DNA of 64,000 nucleotides. Origin: Rhodococcus sp. SGAir0479 (GTDB lineage: Bacteria; Actinomycetota; Actinomycetes; Mycobacteriales; Mycobacteriaceae). The first letter of the stretch is position 1; each line of letters begins with the position of its first letter. The translations under genes were made by a program, and so were the position numbers. This document shows, in pieces, positions 1 through 8,191 of this stretch. The notes beneath the pieces are model-generated. The model made no database searches. It was not told the DNA's origin and saw only the letters and a program-made list of their open reading frames with translations. The stretch lies in assembly GCF_005484805.1 (NCBI RefSeq), contig NZ_CP039432.1, forward strand, positions 4,154,001-4,218,000, given 5' to 3'.

Positions 1-447
1 CGGGAGGAGCACGCGGTGCGGTTCCACCCCCACGGTCGGGGTGGCCAGCACGGCCCGCAGCACCCGCGTGAGGGGGCCGTACAGCCGCTCCGCGGCGAGG
101 ATCAGCGCCGCGCACACGACAGTGGCGGCGGCGTGCGCGGCCAGCATGCCGGCCGCGGGGACGTTGCGGTGGACGTGCAGGTCGGACGCGACGGTGAGCG
201 CGACGTGGGTGGCGCCCTGACCGGCGGCGAGGGCGCCGAGCAGCGCCCAGCGGCTGCGGGTCAGGACGGGCACACCGGCGACCACGGCGCCCGCGCTCAC
301 CGCCACGGCCAGCAGCAGCGTCAGGGCCGCGGTGTCGGGCAGTCCGCCGCCGCCGAGCCCGTGCGCGGCGACCGCCAGGGACGCGGCCGTCGCCCCGACC
401 GCGCCGCCACGGAGGGCGGCGGTGGGGGCGGGGCGACGGGCGGGCAC
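1..447 (-). CDS. Actinobacterial membrane protein, 3' part outside the window
   Basis: An open frame on the minus strand starts at a GTG (445-447), 13 bases after the stop of the DUF6474 gene, and runs off the left edge, so only about 149 N-terminal residues are visible. The translation begins MPARRPAPTAAL and has four hydrophobic stretches (about residues 16-30, 40-60, 68-85 and 98-118) rich in Ala, Val, Leu and Gly, separated by short polar loops with several His. That suggests an integral membrane protein of at least four segments. Spacing and strand suggest co-transcription with the DUF6474 gene. I recognise no family; the function is unknown and the C-terminus is missing. Confidence 0.6.
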   Translation of the reverse strand, partial: MPARRPAPTAALRGGAVGATAASLAVAAHGLGGGGLPDTAALTLLLAVAVSAGAVVAGVPVLTRSRWALLGALAAGQGATHVALTVASDLHVHRNVPAAGMLAAHAAATVVCAALILAAERLYGPLTRVLRAVLATPTVGVEPHRVLLP

Positions 448-460
448 GGCGGCGTGGGGG

Positions 461-1090
461 TCAGCGCACGCCGAGGCGCGCCAGGATGTCGGCCTCGACG
501 CCGTCGAGCTCCGACGACACGGCGTGGTGGGCCTGCTTGCGGCGCGCCGGCGGCATCTGCTCGGCGGCGTGGACGGCGGTGTTCAGGTCGCCCAGACGCG
601 TGCGGATCGCGGCCGCGAACTGCTGGGTCTCGGCGTCGTCGGGATGGCGCGCGAGGATCTCGCCGACCGACTTCTCGGCCCCGGCGATGCGGGCGCTGAG
701 CTTGGCGCCGTGACCGGTGTACTCGCCCAGCTGGTCGACGGCGATCCCCATGCGCTGCGCGCGTTGCGCGTCGAGCTGGCTCCGCAGGGCGGTCGCCCCG
801 CGGTACGCGATCGGCACAACCACGGGCGCGATCAGGCGTGCGACGCCCATGTAGCGGCGCAGCTGCGCGACCGTCAGCCCCTTCTCCGCGGCCTTGGCGG
901 CGGCCTTCTCCTGGGCCTTGAGGGCGGAGATCTGGGCCTTGTCGACCTTCTTCTGCGCCTTCGCGGCCGACCGGTGCTTCCGGCGGTCGTTCTTCGCGCC
1001 CAGCTTGGCCTCGAGCTTGGCCTTGTGCTTGAGGGCCTTCGCCTCGGCCTTGCGCGTGGCACGCCGCTTACGTTTCTTGAACAACCCCAC
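461..1090 (-). CDS. DUF6474-type small basic protein with coiled-coil N-terminus
   Basis: A 209-residue protein with a GTG start preceded by a GGAGGGG ribosome site. Residues 1-75 are extremely Lys/Arg/Ala-rich (starting MGLFKKRKRR) and should form a long charged helix. A short hydrophobic patch lies near residues 83-95 (ARLIAPVVVPIAY). The C-terminal 100 residues are helical with no catalytic motif I can identify. The pattern fits the actinobacterial DUF6474 family, of unknown role. It is divergent from the RecB-like nuclease gene and probably in an operon with the downstream membrane protein. Family assignment is from memory of the pattern, not a search. Confidence 0.65.
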   Translation of the reverse strand: MGLFKKRKRRATRKAEAKALKHKAKLEAKLGAKNDRRKHRSAAKAQKKVDKAQISALKAQEKAAAKAAEKGLTVAQLRRYMGVARLIAPVVVPIAYRGATALRSQLDAQRAQRMGIAVDQLGEYTGHGAKLSARIAGAEKSVGEILARHPDDAETQQFAAAIRTRLGDLNTAVHAAEQMPPARRKQAHHAVSSELDGVEADILARLGVR

Positions 1091-1210
1091 TGGAAAGGCC
1101 CCTCCATCTGGTGTTTCGGTGCAGGCGAAGACTGCGTCACAGCGTATCCGCGTTCGTTTTCGATCGCCGCTTTCGGCTTTACCCTAGGCGAGCACATAAT
1201 CTTGCACATC

Positions 1211-2806
1211 GTGTGTTCCCCGATCGGTCCGTCCGAAAGCGCGCCCGTGCTACTCGAGCCGGGTGCGCTCACGCGATGCCGGCACCGGATCCACCTCGAT
1301 GCCACCTACCCCGACCGGCTCGTCGGCGTGCCCGAGAACACGGGCGTCAAGCAACGGCAGGAGGCCGCCGCCGCGCAGCGAGAGGCCGTCCGCCTGCGGC
1401 TCGCCGAGGCCGAGCCCGACGCGTGGGTGCGCATCGCGCCCGACGGCCCGGCCGGTCAGCGGGCCCGCGCGACGCTCGCGGCGTGCCGCGACGGCGCCGC
1501 CCGGATCTGGGGCGCGGTGCTGCCGTCGGAGCGGGACACCGGGCGGCGCGGCCGCGTCGAGGTCCTGCTGCGCGACACCGACCGCGGCGGCTACATCCCC
1601 GTCATCGTCGTCAACCACAAGGTGACCGATCCGGGCAGCGGCGCCACCACGTCCGGACTGTTCGCATGGGAGCCGAAGCTCGACGAGACCCGCAAGGTCC
1701 GCGCGCAGCTGCGGGACCAGATGCGGCTGGCGCACGTGTACCGGATGCTCGAGCGGCACGAGCTCGCGAGCCCGTCGCTGCAGGGCGGCGCGATCGGATA
1801 CGGCGCCGACTGCGTGCTGGTGCACGACCTGTCCGCCGTCCTCGACGAGTACGACACCCGTTTCGCCGACCGCATCGCCGTCGCCCGCGGCGAGGTCGAG
1901 ACGGTGCCGTCGCAGATCGGTGAGTGCCGCTCGTGCCCGTGGTGGCCGGACTGCCGGGCCGAGCTCGAGGCGACCCACGACGTGTCGCTGGTGGCGTCCG
2001 GGTCGCGCGCCGACGTGCTCCGCGAGCGCGGCGTCCGCACCATCGAGCAGCTCGCGGCGTGGGAGGGTGACCCGCCGGAGGAGTGGCCGCACAACTCGTT
2101 CCACGACACCGTCGTCACCGCGAAGGCGTGGCTGGCGGACGCGCCGCTGGTGCGCCGCCACGAGACGGTCACCGTCACCCGCGCCGACGTCGAGGTGGAC
2201 GTCGACATGGAGAGCTACCAGGAGCACGGCGCCTACCTGTGGGGCACGTTGCTCAACGTCGCGGGCACGTCGGCGTACCGGCCGTTCGTGAGCTGGGATC
2301 CGGTGCCGACCGTCGACGAGGCCCGGTCGTTCGCCGAGTTCTGGACGTGGCTCATGGCCGAGCGGGCCGGCGCGGCCGCCGCCGGGAAAACGTTTGCCGC
2401 CTATTGCTATTCGCGATCGGCCGAGGACAAGTGGCTGCTCGACTCGGCCCGCCGCTTCGCCGGCCGCGAGGGCATCCCCACCACCGCGGAGATCCGCGAG
2501 TTCATCGACAGCCCACAGTGGGTGGACATCTACCAGGCCGTCGGCGAGAACTTCGTCTGCCCGAAGGGCAAGGGCCTCAAGAAGATCGCGCCGGTCGCCG
2601 GCTTCCACTGGCGGGACGCCGAGGCCAGCGGCGAGGCGTCGATGAGCTGGTACCGCGAGGCCGTCGGCTACGACGGAGAGCCCGACCTCACCCAGCGGCA
2701 GCGGCTGCTCGAGTACAACGAGGACGACGTCGTCGCCACCAAGGTGCTGCGCGAGTGGATGAGCGACCGCGCCGTCGCCGAGATCCCGCACGAGTCGGAG
2801 CTGTAG
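1211..2806 (+). CDS. TM0106-family RecB-like nuclease
   Basis: About 531 residues. The N-terminal half has a RecB/Cas4-like nuclease fold with the LVNHK-type motif (VVNHKVTDP) and a Cys cluster (CRSCPWWPDC near residue 240) that could hold an Fe-S centre or zinc. The C-terminal half has a DEDD/RNase H-like domain with VDVDMES near residue 335 and YNEDDVVATKVL near the end. These are the features of the TM0106 family of putative single-strand nucleases; the substrate is unknown. The GTG at 1211 has TAATCT (1197-1202) eight bases upstream and would be leaderless. A second in-frame GTG at 1247 (MLLEPGALTRC) is the alternative start. Confidence 0.8.
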   Translation: MCSPIGPSESAPVLLEPGALTRCRHRIHLDATYPDRLVGVPENTGVKQRQEAAAAQREAVRLRLAEAEPDAWVRIAPDGPAGQRARATLAACRDGAARIWGAVLPSERDTGRRGRVEVLLRDTDRGGYIPVIVVNHKVTDPGSGATTSGLFAWEPKLDETRKVRAQLRDQMRLAHVYRMLERHELASPSLQGGAIGYGADCVLVHDLSAVLDEYDTRFADRIAVARGEVETVPSQIGECRSCPWWPDCRAELEATHDVSLVASGSRADVLRERGVRTIEQLAAWEGDPPEEWPHNSFHDTVVTAKAWLADAPLVRRHETVTVTRADVEVDVDMESYQEHGAYLWGTLLNVAGTSAYRPFVSWDPVPTVDEARSFAEFWTWLMAERAGAAAAGKTFAAYCYSRSAEDKWLLDSARRFAGREGIPTTAEIREFIDSPQWVDIYQAVGENFVCPKGKGLKKIAPVAGFHWRDAEASGEASMSWYREAVGYDGEPDLTQRQRLLEYNEDDVVATKVLREWMSDRAVAEIPHESEL

Positions 2807-2928
2807 CCCCCCTCGTTTCGCGCACTTGTCGCGGGGTCGATCCGGGATGTCCGGGTGAACCTCGCGATGAGTTCTCGGTGGGGGCCGGGTCGGTACCTGT
2901 GACAGCACTCCACGAGACGGAGGTCCCG

Positions 2929-3438
2929 ATGACCGCGCAACTGCCTGCCGCCGAACTCGACCGCCGGTACAGCGAGGAGAACGCGCCGCCGTCGACGTGG
3001 ACGCAGGTGACGGCCACACTCGACGCCGCCGAGGTGTTCTGGCTGTCCACGGTCCGCGTCGACGGTCGACCGCACGTGACGCCGCTGATCGCGGTCCGGG
3101 TCGACGACCGCATGCACTTCTGCACCGGGCCCGACGAACAGAAGGCCCGCAACCTCGCCGGGACTGACGCGTGTGTGCTGACCACCGGGTCGAATGTGCT
3201 CGGATCCGGATTGGACGTCGTGATCGAGGGGCGGGCGGTACGGATCTCGGATCCGGAGTCGCTGACCGGTATCGCTGACGCATACCGTGCGAAGTACGGG
3301 TCGGACTGGAGCTTCGACGTCACGGACGGACAGTTCGTCAACACCGCCGGCGGACCGGCCACGGTGTTCCGCGTCGAGCCGTCCACTGTCTTCGCTTTCG
3401 CGAAAGGCGTCTACGCGCAGACGCGTTGGCGGTTCTGA
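2929..3438 (+). CDS. PPOX-class (pyridoxamine 5'-phosphate oxidase-like) flavin/F420-binding protein
   Basis: A 169-residue protein. The ATG at 2929 follows an ACGGAGGT ribosome site at 2917-2924. The split-barrel fold is recognisable from FWLSTVRVDGRPHVTPL (about residues 42-58), the usual N-terminal strand-turn-strand of PPOX-like proteins, and from the DEQKARNL segment that contacts cofactor phosphate. Members bind FMN, F420 or haem and reduce or oxidise small molecules; the sequence alone does not settle the cofactor or substrate. The gene stands alone between the nuclease and a convergent SDR gene, with a hairpin in the 58-base gap. Confidence 0.85.
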   Translation: MTAQLPAAELDRRYSEENAPPSTWTQVTATLDAAEVFWLSTVRVDGRPHVTPLIAVRVDDRMHFCTGPDEQKARNLAGTDACVLTTGSNVLGSGLDVVIEGRAVRISDPESLTGIADAYRAKYGSDWSFDVTDGQFVNTAGGPATVFRVEPSTVFAFAKGVYAQTRWRF

Positions 3439-3457
3439 CGTTCGAGTCCGCGGAAGG

Positions 3458-3491
3458 TCGACGTCCCGAGGCGCCCGCCCCGGGACGTCGG
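3458..3491. terminator. Hairpin between convergent genes
   Basis: CGACGTCCCG (3459-3468) is perfectly complementary to CGGGACGTCG (3481-3490) across a 12-base loop. It lies between the stops of two convergent genes (PPOX and SDR), so it could end transcription in both directions. There is no clear U-run on either side. Confidence 0.6.
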
Positions 3492-3496
3492 ATCCT

Positions 3497-4264
3497 CTAC
3501 CGCGGCGCCATGCGCAGCGCGCCGTCCATGCGGACCGTCTCGCCGTTGAGGTAGTCGTGTTCGACGAGGAACTGCGCCAGCTGCGCGTACTCGTCGGGCT
3601 TGCCGAGCCGCGACGGGAACGGGATGCCGGCCTCGAGGTTCTTCCGGTACTCGTCGGTGACGCCCGCGAGCATCGGGGTGTCGATGGTGCCCGGGGCGAT
3701 GGTGTTGACGCGAATGCCGACCTGCGCCAGATCACGCGCGGCGGTGATCGTCATGGCGTGCACGCCGCCCTTCGACGCGGTGTACGCGATCTGCCCGATC
3801 TGCCCCTCGAACGCCGCGACCGACGCGGTGTTGATGATGACGCCGCGCTGACCCGAGTCGTCGACGGTCGGCAGATGCTGCATCGCGTTGGCCGCCAGAC
3901 GCATCACGTTGAACGTGCCCAGCAGGTTGACGGTGATCACGGTGCGGAACAGTTCCAGATCGTGCGGACCGTTCTTCGACAGGATGCGACCCGCCCAGCC
4001 GACACCCGCGCAGTTGACGACGGTGCGCAGCGGAACCCCCGACTCGCCGATCTTGTCGACGACGCCCTGGACGTCGGCCTCGCTGGTGACGTCGGCGGGA
4101 AGGAACGTGACCCCCGCGGGCACGTTGTCCCCAGCCCGCTCGATCGACTGCGCCAGGTCGAGGCCGAACACGGTGGCGCCCGCATCGGCGAAACGCTTGG
4201 CCGTGGCAGCCCCGAGCCCGGAGGCGGCGCCGGTGATCAGTGCGGCGGTTCCCTGGATTTCCAC
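3497..4264 (-). CDS. Short-chain dehydrogenase/reductase (HSD10-like 3-hydroxyacyl-CoA dehydrogenase)
   Basis: A classical SDR of 255 residues with a GTG start. The NAD-binding motif TGAASGLG is at residues 11-18, the acidic D36 after the second strand favours NAD over NADP, the NCAG motif is at 84-87, and the catalytic triad is S148, Y161, K165. The overall pattern (VTSEADVQG, NTIAPGTIDTPM) resembles 17-beta-HSD type 10/3-hydroxyacyl-CoA dehydrogenases, used in beta-oxidation of fatty acids or steroid side chains. The gene is monocistronic and its 5' side faces the WxL-like cluster. The exact substrate is inferred only from similarity of pattern. Confidence 0.85.
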   Translation of the reverse strand: MEIQGTAALITGAASGLGAATAKRFADAGATVFGLDLAQSIERAGDNVPAGVTFLPADVTSEADVQGVVDKIGESGVPLRTVVNCAGVGWAGRILSKNGPHDLELFRTVITVNLLGTFNVMRLAANAMQHLPTVDDSGQRGVIINTASVAAFEGQIGQIAYTASKGGVHAMTITAARDLAQVGIRVNTIAPGTIDTPMLAGVTDEYRKNLEAGIPFPSRLGKPDEYAQLAQFLVEHDYLNGETVRMDGALRMAPR

Positions 4265-4629
4265 TGCGTTTTCCCCTTCGCGTCGGGCCGACCCCTCGCG
4301 GTCGGCCGTGTGACCTGCACCATAACGCTTGTCGGCCGGTTCGAGGGGGCGGCGGAGCGGGTGGGTTCACCAAGGTGCTCGCCGAAAAATCTTGTGACCG
4401 CGTTTCCCCAGTTGGCAGCGCCTTTTCGTGATTGAATCCACGCCAGTTGCACATTTGTCCAAGAAAGTGTGCCGGAACTCTGGACACCCGACCCAAGCGC
4501 GTGGATACTTCCAACTGCCTGTTGGTCAACCGTCCAGTTGGTTTACGACGCTCCCGCGGGTCCGACCAATACGCAGGTACGTCCCGGACGTCTCCCGGGG
4601 TGGTGCCCGTAGGAGGGGGTGAACCGACA
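4265..4629. promoter_or_regulatory. Intergenic region with repeated CCAGTTGG motifs upstream of the WxL-like cluster
   Basis: This 365-base gap separates the divergent SDR gene from the WxL-like operon. It contains CCAGTTGG at 4408-4415, CCAGTTG at 4443-4449, and an inverted pair CCAACTG (4511-4517)/CCAGTTGG (4534-4541). The four copies within 134 bases look like binding sites for one regulator. No confident -35/-10 pair was identified. AGGAGGGGG at 4610-4618 is the ribosome site of the first gene. Confidence 0.4.
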
Positions 4630-5523
4630 ATGCGATGCCTGGCCGTACTCGCCACTGCCGCGCTGCTGTCCGTCAGCGGGGCCGCGGTGGCGTCCACCGC
4701 GCCCGCAGCTCCGACGGCCACGGCCGGAATCGCGAACAGCGGAATCGGTATCGAGCTCACGGATGCGCCGGGCCAGGCCGACATCGTCGAAAATCCTGCG
4801 CCGGGAACATCGATCACTCGGCACGTGCGGGTTCACAACAAAACAGGTGCCGCACAGTCGGTTTCCGTCTACGCCGGACCCGCGAGCATCGTTAACGAGA
4901 CGTTCTCGGTCGAGCCGGCCGGCGAGACCAATGCGCTCACCTCATGGACCACCATCGACAAGCCGACCGTGCGACTCGACAACTGGCAGTTCGAGGATGT
5001 GGCCGTGGTGATCACCGTGCCTCCGGATGCGCCGTCCGCGACGTTGTACGGTGCGATCTGGGCGGCGATCGGCGGTAGTCGATCCGGCGTGCGTATGGAC
5101 GTTACGGTGGGTGGCGACAACGGTCCGGCAGCGGACTTCGTGATCACCGGCATCGTGCCGGAGCGTAGGTCCGAGGAGTCGGTGGCCGTGCTCGCGACCG
5201 TGGCCAACACCGGCGGACGCCCGATCGACATCGCCGGCACTCTGCGGCTGAGCGACGGCCCAGGGGCAATGTTCGTCAACGCCGTTCCCGCACAGCCGAC
5301 CAGGCTCGCGGCGGGCACCACTGGAACTGTGTTGTTCGTCGTGCCGGACAGTGCATTACTGCCGGACGGCCCGTGGACGGCCAAGGTTCGGCTCAAGAAT
5401 GGCTACTTCACACACGAGTTCCGAGAAGCAATCACGTTTCCGGACAAGCCGTCCGGAGGCGGTGACAATCCCACGTCGTCGCTGGGTTCGCTCGGTTCGA
5501 CGGGCTCGTTCGGCGGAAATTAG
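4630..5523 (+). CDS. WxLIP-like secreted protein (DUF916/DUF3324-type)
   Basis: A 297-residue exported protein. The signal peptide is residues 1-27 (MRCLAVLATAALLS... then AVAST). The next domain has the DUF916/WxLIP peptidoglycan-binding pattern: TRHVRVHNKT, YAGPASI, ETNALTSWTTI, and VPPDAPSATLYGAIW (about residues 60-150). A second domain (about 160-275) starts at GPAADFVITGI and has the TLRLSDGPG...DGPWTAKVRL pattern of the DUF3324/host-binding half. Unlike classical WxLIPs and the paralogue at 6344, it has no C-terminal membrane anchor but ends in a Gly/Ser tail with SLGSLGS. ATG at 4630 follows AGGAGGGGG. It is first in a four-gene run; the role is inferred as surface anchoring of the WxL-like partners. 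Confidence 0.75.
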   Translation: MRCLAVLATAALLSVSGAAVASTAPAAPTATAGIANSGIGIELTDAPGQADIVENPAPGTSITRHVRVHNKTGAAQSVSVYAGPASIVNETFSVEPAGETNALTSWTTIDKPTVRLDNWQFEDVAVVITVPPDAPSATLYGAIWAAIGGSRSGVRMDVTVGGDNGPAADFVITGIVPERRSEESVAVLATVANTGGRPIDIAGTLRLSDGPGAMFVNAVPAQPTRLAAGTTGTVLFVVPDSALLPDGPWTAKVRLKNGYFTHEFREAITFPDKPSGGGDNPTSSLGSLGSTGSFGGN

Positions 5524-5672
5524 CGAGAACTGCTCTGCATCGACATGGGCATCGAGATTGAGTTCTGACGATTTTGGCAGCTAGTTAACCCACGCGGGAT
5601 CACTCGGGTCAGTCCGCGCGGGGAGCGCAATGACAGTTACTCCGGCCCGATCCCCGACAGAAGGACGAACCC

Positions 5673-6278
5673 ATGCGTAAGAAGCTCATCGCGGCGGCGG
5701 GCCTGGCCGCAACCGCCGGCCTACTGGCCCCCGCGGCGATCGCCAACGCCGCCGACACCCCGGCCACCCCGGCAGACTCGAAGAACACCACGGTGACGAT
5801 GACCGTTGCAGGCCAAGGAGGTGACCTGCGCATCACGGCTTCTGCCGGGTCGATCACCCTGACCCCGAACCTGGGGAACAGCAATGTTCAGGGTCAGTTC
5901 GGCACGGTGACCGGGATCAACGACGGCCGGACGAACGTCTCTCCGCGTAACTGGGTGGCGAGCGTGGCGATGACCGACCTGACAACCGGTGGCGCCAGCC
6001 CGGCGACGATCTCTGCGGACAGGGTCTACTACAAGGTGACCGGCCCCACCTGGGATTCCAACGGAACACGAGAGAACCTCGCGAGCGACTGGGTTGCCAT
6101 CGGTAGCCAGTCGGTTCCGGTCTACAAGCGCGGTGGGCAGACGTACGTCGTCGGCCAGTACACCTCCTGGACGCCGAACATCAAGGTCGAGCTTCCCACC
6201 GTTGACCAGAACGGAACGCAGCTCCCCGCAGTGCCGGCTGGAACCTACACGGGAACGTTGACCACTTCCGTGATCTGA
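5673..6278 (+). CDS. WxL-domain-like secreted protein
   Basis: A 201-residue protein with a clear signal peptide (MRKKLIAAAGLAATAG to AANA|A, about 27 residues). The mature part is all-beta with FGTVTGINDGR...NWVASVAMTDL around residues 80-110, matching the first WxL block (TVTDNRG..GWxL), although the WxL Leu is replaced by Ala (W-V-A). The C-terminus PAGTYTGTLTTSVI is typical of WxL domains. In Firmicutes such domains bind peptidoglycan and WxLIP partners non-covalently; the same role here is inference. AAGGACG precedes the ATG. It lies 149 bases after the WxLIP-like gene and is followed by a strong hairpin. Confidence 0.7.
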   Translation: MRKKLIAAAGLAATAGLLAPAAIANAADTPATPADSKNTTVTMTVAGQGGDLRITASAGSITLTPNLGNSNVQGQFGTVTGINDGRTNVSPRNWVASVAMTDLTTGGASPATISADRVYYKVTGPTWDSNGTRENLASDWVAIGSQSVPVYKRGGQTYVVGQYTSWTPNIKVELPTVDQNGTQLPAVPAGTYTGTLTTSVI

Positions 6279-6294
6279 CCGCAAAAACTAACGA

Positions 6295-6325
6295 GCTGGG
6301 CCAGGGTCGGCCTCCCTGGCCCAGC
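6295..6325 (+). terminator. 12-bp hairpin inside the WxL-like cluster
   Basis: GCTGGGCCAGGG (6295-6306) pairs perfectly with CCCTGGCCCAGC (6314-6325) over a seven-base loop. It lies 17 bases after a WxL-like stop codon and 18 bases before the next gene. There is no U-run, so it may be a partial terminator or an mRNA-stabilising hairpin that gives the upstream WxL-like gene more transcript. Confidence 0.65.
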
Positions 6326-6343
6326 CGCCACAAGAGGGAACCG

Positions 6344-7399
6344 ATGACATTCTTCCGGGGAAACAAGATGCCTCGAATGCTTGTATTCGCAGTGCTTTTC
6401 CTTGCGTTCAATCCAGCCCGTGCGATCGCGGCGCCGAGCTCGGCCGATCCTGCAACGTCCGCGGGATCGATCGGTATCCGGCTGGCAGATGTCGCGGAAG
6501 ACCTCAAAGACGACCCGCGGGCAAACATCTACATCACGGACAATGTCCCACCCGGGGGGAAGGTGACCCATCACGTCACCGTCAGCAACAACACCGACTC
6601 TCCGCAGACGATCGACGTCTACGCGGGGCCTGCGACGCTGACCGACGGCACATTCGCTGTCGCGGAACGTGGAGAAACAAACGCCCTCACGTCCTGGATC
6701 ACCGTTGGGCAGGCAAACGTGCACCTCGATCCGGGAAGTGCGGTTGATGTTCCGGTGGTCATCGACGTGCCGAGCGATGCGCCCGAGGTGGAACAGTACG
6801 GGGCGGTCTGGGCTTCGCTCGCGCAAACTGCGGAAGGCGGCGTCACACAGGTATCCCGGGTGGGTGTCCGCGTCTACCTCTCCGTCGGTGAGGGCAACGG
6901 ACCGCCTGCCGATTTCAGGATCGACAGTCTCGCGCCGACGCGAGGTACCGACGGCAGCGCATTGCTTGTCGCACATGTCCAGAACACCGGCGGTCGTGCC
7001 GTCGACATCTCCGGAACGATGAACCTTTCCGGTGGTCCCGGCGGGCTGACGGCGGAACCGGTCAACGCGGACTACGCAACCATTGCCCCGGGAGCGGAAG
7101 GCAAGGTGGAGTTCGTTGTTCCGAACAGTGCTTCCCTCCCGGCCGGCCCGTGGCAAGCCCAAGTCAAGTTGGAGAGCGGGTTCAACAAGCACGACCTGTC
7201 CGCGTCCGTCACCTTCCCCGACAGGGGTGTCGGCGATGCTGTCGGGGCATCGGGCTCCGGATGGTCGATCGGTGCGTGGGTCGGTCTCGCCATCGGTGTG
7301 CTTGTGGTGGTGCTCGCGTTCGCGGCATACGTCGTGCGCAAGCGCCGCGGTCATGCCGGTAATCTGTCGACGGGATCATCGTCCCAGTTGGATCGGTAG
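6344..7399 (+). CDS. Membrane-anchored WxLIP-like protein (DUF916/DUF3324-type)
   Basis: A 351-residue paralogue of the protein at 4630. It has a signal peptide (about residues 1-29, ending AIAA), a DUF916-like domain (VTHHVTVSNNTDS, YAGPATL, ETNALTSWITV, VPSDAPEVEQYGAVW), and a second domain from GPPADFRIDSL to SVTFPD with the TMNLSGGPGG and LPAGPWQAQVKL motifs. It then has one transmembrane helix (about 308-328) and a basic cytoplasmic tail (RKRRG), the classical WxLIP architecture. The ATG at 6344 is preceded by AGAGGGA; ATG 6368 is an alternative. The next gene starts 3 bases after its stop, so the two are translationally coupled. Confidence 0.78.
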   Translation: MTFFRGNKMPRMLVFAVLFLAFNPARAIAAPSSADPATSAGSIGIRLADVAEDLKDDPRANIYITDNVPPGGKVTHHVTVSNNTDSPQTIDVYAGPATLTDGTFAVAERGETNALTSWITVGQANVHLDPGSAVDVPVVIDVPSDAPEVEQYGAVWASLAQTAEGGVTQVSRVGVRVYLSVGEGNGPPADFRIDSLAPTRGTDGSALLVAHVQNTGGRAVDISGTMNLSGGPGGLTAEPVNADYATIAPGAEGKVEFVVPNSASLPAGPWQAQVKLESGFNKHDLSASVTFPDRGVGDAVGASGSGWSIGAWVGLAIGVLVVVLAFAAYVVRKRRGHAGNLSTGSSSQLDR

Positions 7400-7402
7400 C
7401 GA

Positions 7403-8119
7403 ATGACGTACACACGTCGGGTGACGATCAGCGTGGTTGCGCTTGTCATCGCAGGCGCTCCGATGGCGGCCGCCGAACCGGCCCTCTCGACCACCGGTGA
7501 AACGACGACCCCGGCACCGACCGCATCAGCGAGTGAGCCTCCGATTGCCGAGATGCCTTCGGGCTGCGGGGATGAGAGCGGCGCGTCCACGACTTCTCCA
7601 TGCCTCACGACCTCTCCCCGCCCGACGACGTCGACGAGCACCAGACCCGTGCGGACAACGGCGGCACCGGCGAGTACAACTGCGCTCCCGACGCCGTCCG
7701 AGACCGAACCGACGGTCCCCACCACCGTTGCCGGTTCAGGTGAGTTGCGGGTCGACACCGGGCCGTTCGTCGTGACCGGTCCGGTGCGGGCGGGCGCCGT
7801 CGTCCCCGGAACAATGGACGTCACCGTCACGGACAACCGCCGAGATGGCGCAGGATGGACCGCGGCCGTCAGGGCCACGGCCATGCATGGCGCCCGCGGC
7901 AACGCGTTCTCGCCGGGCCCCGACTCCTTCTATCGCGCGCAGAACACACAGTGCAGCGAGTCGGCTGGGCAGGTTCCGCTGAGCGAGGATGCGGTGATTG
8001 TTGTTGTCGCGCCTGCGGAATGCTCTGCCGCGACGTGGTCTGCCGACGTCGGCATCGCCGTCCCTGTCGACGTGGCCGCCGACACGTACTCCCTCACGAT
8101 CACCCACTCGGTGTACTGA
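7403..8119 (+). CDS. WxL-domain-like secreted protein with Thr/Pro-rich linker
   Basis: 238 residues. The signal peptide is about residues 1-24 (ending MAAAE). Residues 25-110 are a disordered Thr/Ser/Pro-rich spacer that could span the cell wall and be O-glycosylated. The C-terminal domain (about 112-238) carries TMDVTVTDNRRDGAGWTAAVRA, an almost canonical first WxL motif except that the Leu of W-x-L is Ala, and ends DTYSLTITHSVY. Two Cys (about 182 and 203) could form a disulfide. It starts 3 bases after the anchored WxLIP-like gene, which makes it the likely ligand of that protein. Export is well supported by sequence; the binding role is inference. Confidence 0.72.
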   Translation: MTYTRRVTISVVALVIAGAPMAAAEPALSTTGETTTPAPTASASEPPIAEMPSGCGDESGASTTSPCLTTSPRPTTSTSTRPVRTTAAPASTTALPTPSETEPTVPTTVAGSGELRVDTGPFVVTGPVRAGAVVPGTMDVTVTDNRRDGAGWTAAVRATAMHGARGNAFSPGPDSFYRAQNTQCSESAGQVPLSEDAVIVVVAPAECSAATWSADVGIAVPVDVAADTYSLTITHSVY

Positions 8120-8191
8120 GGAGCCGCGGCGATTCGCCCGCGGGCTATGGTCGGGCTCATTCGTTGCTGTCGATCGCAGAGGAGGCACTCG

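Noticed and set aside
332-1210. N-terminal extension of the RecB-like nuclease frame
   Set aside because: It lies opposite the DUF6474 gene, and a leaderless promoter sits just before 1211.
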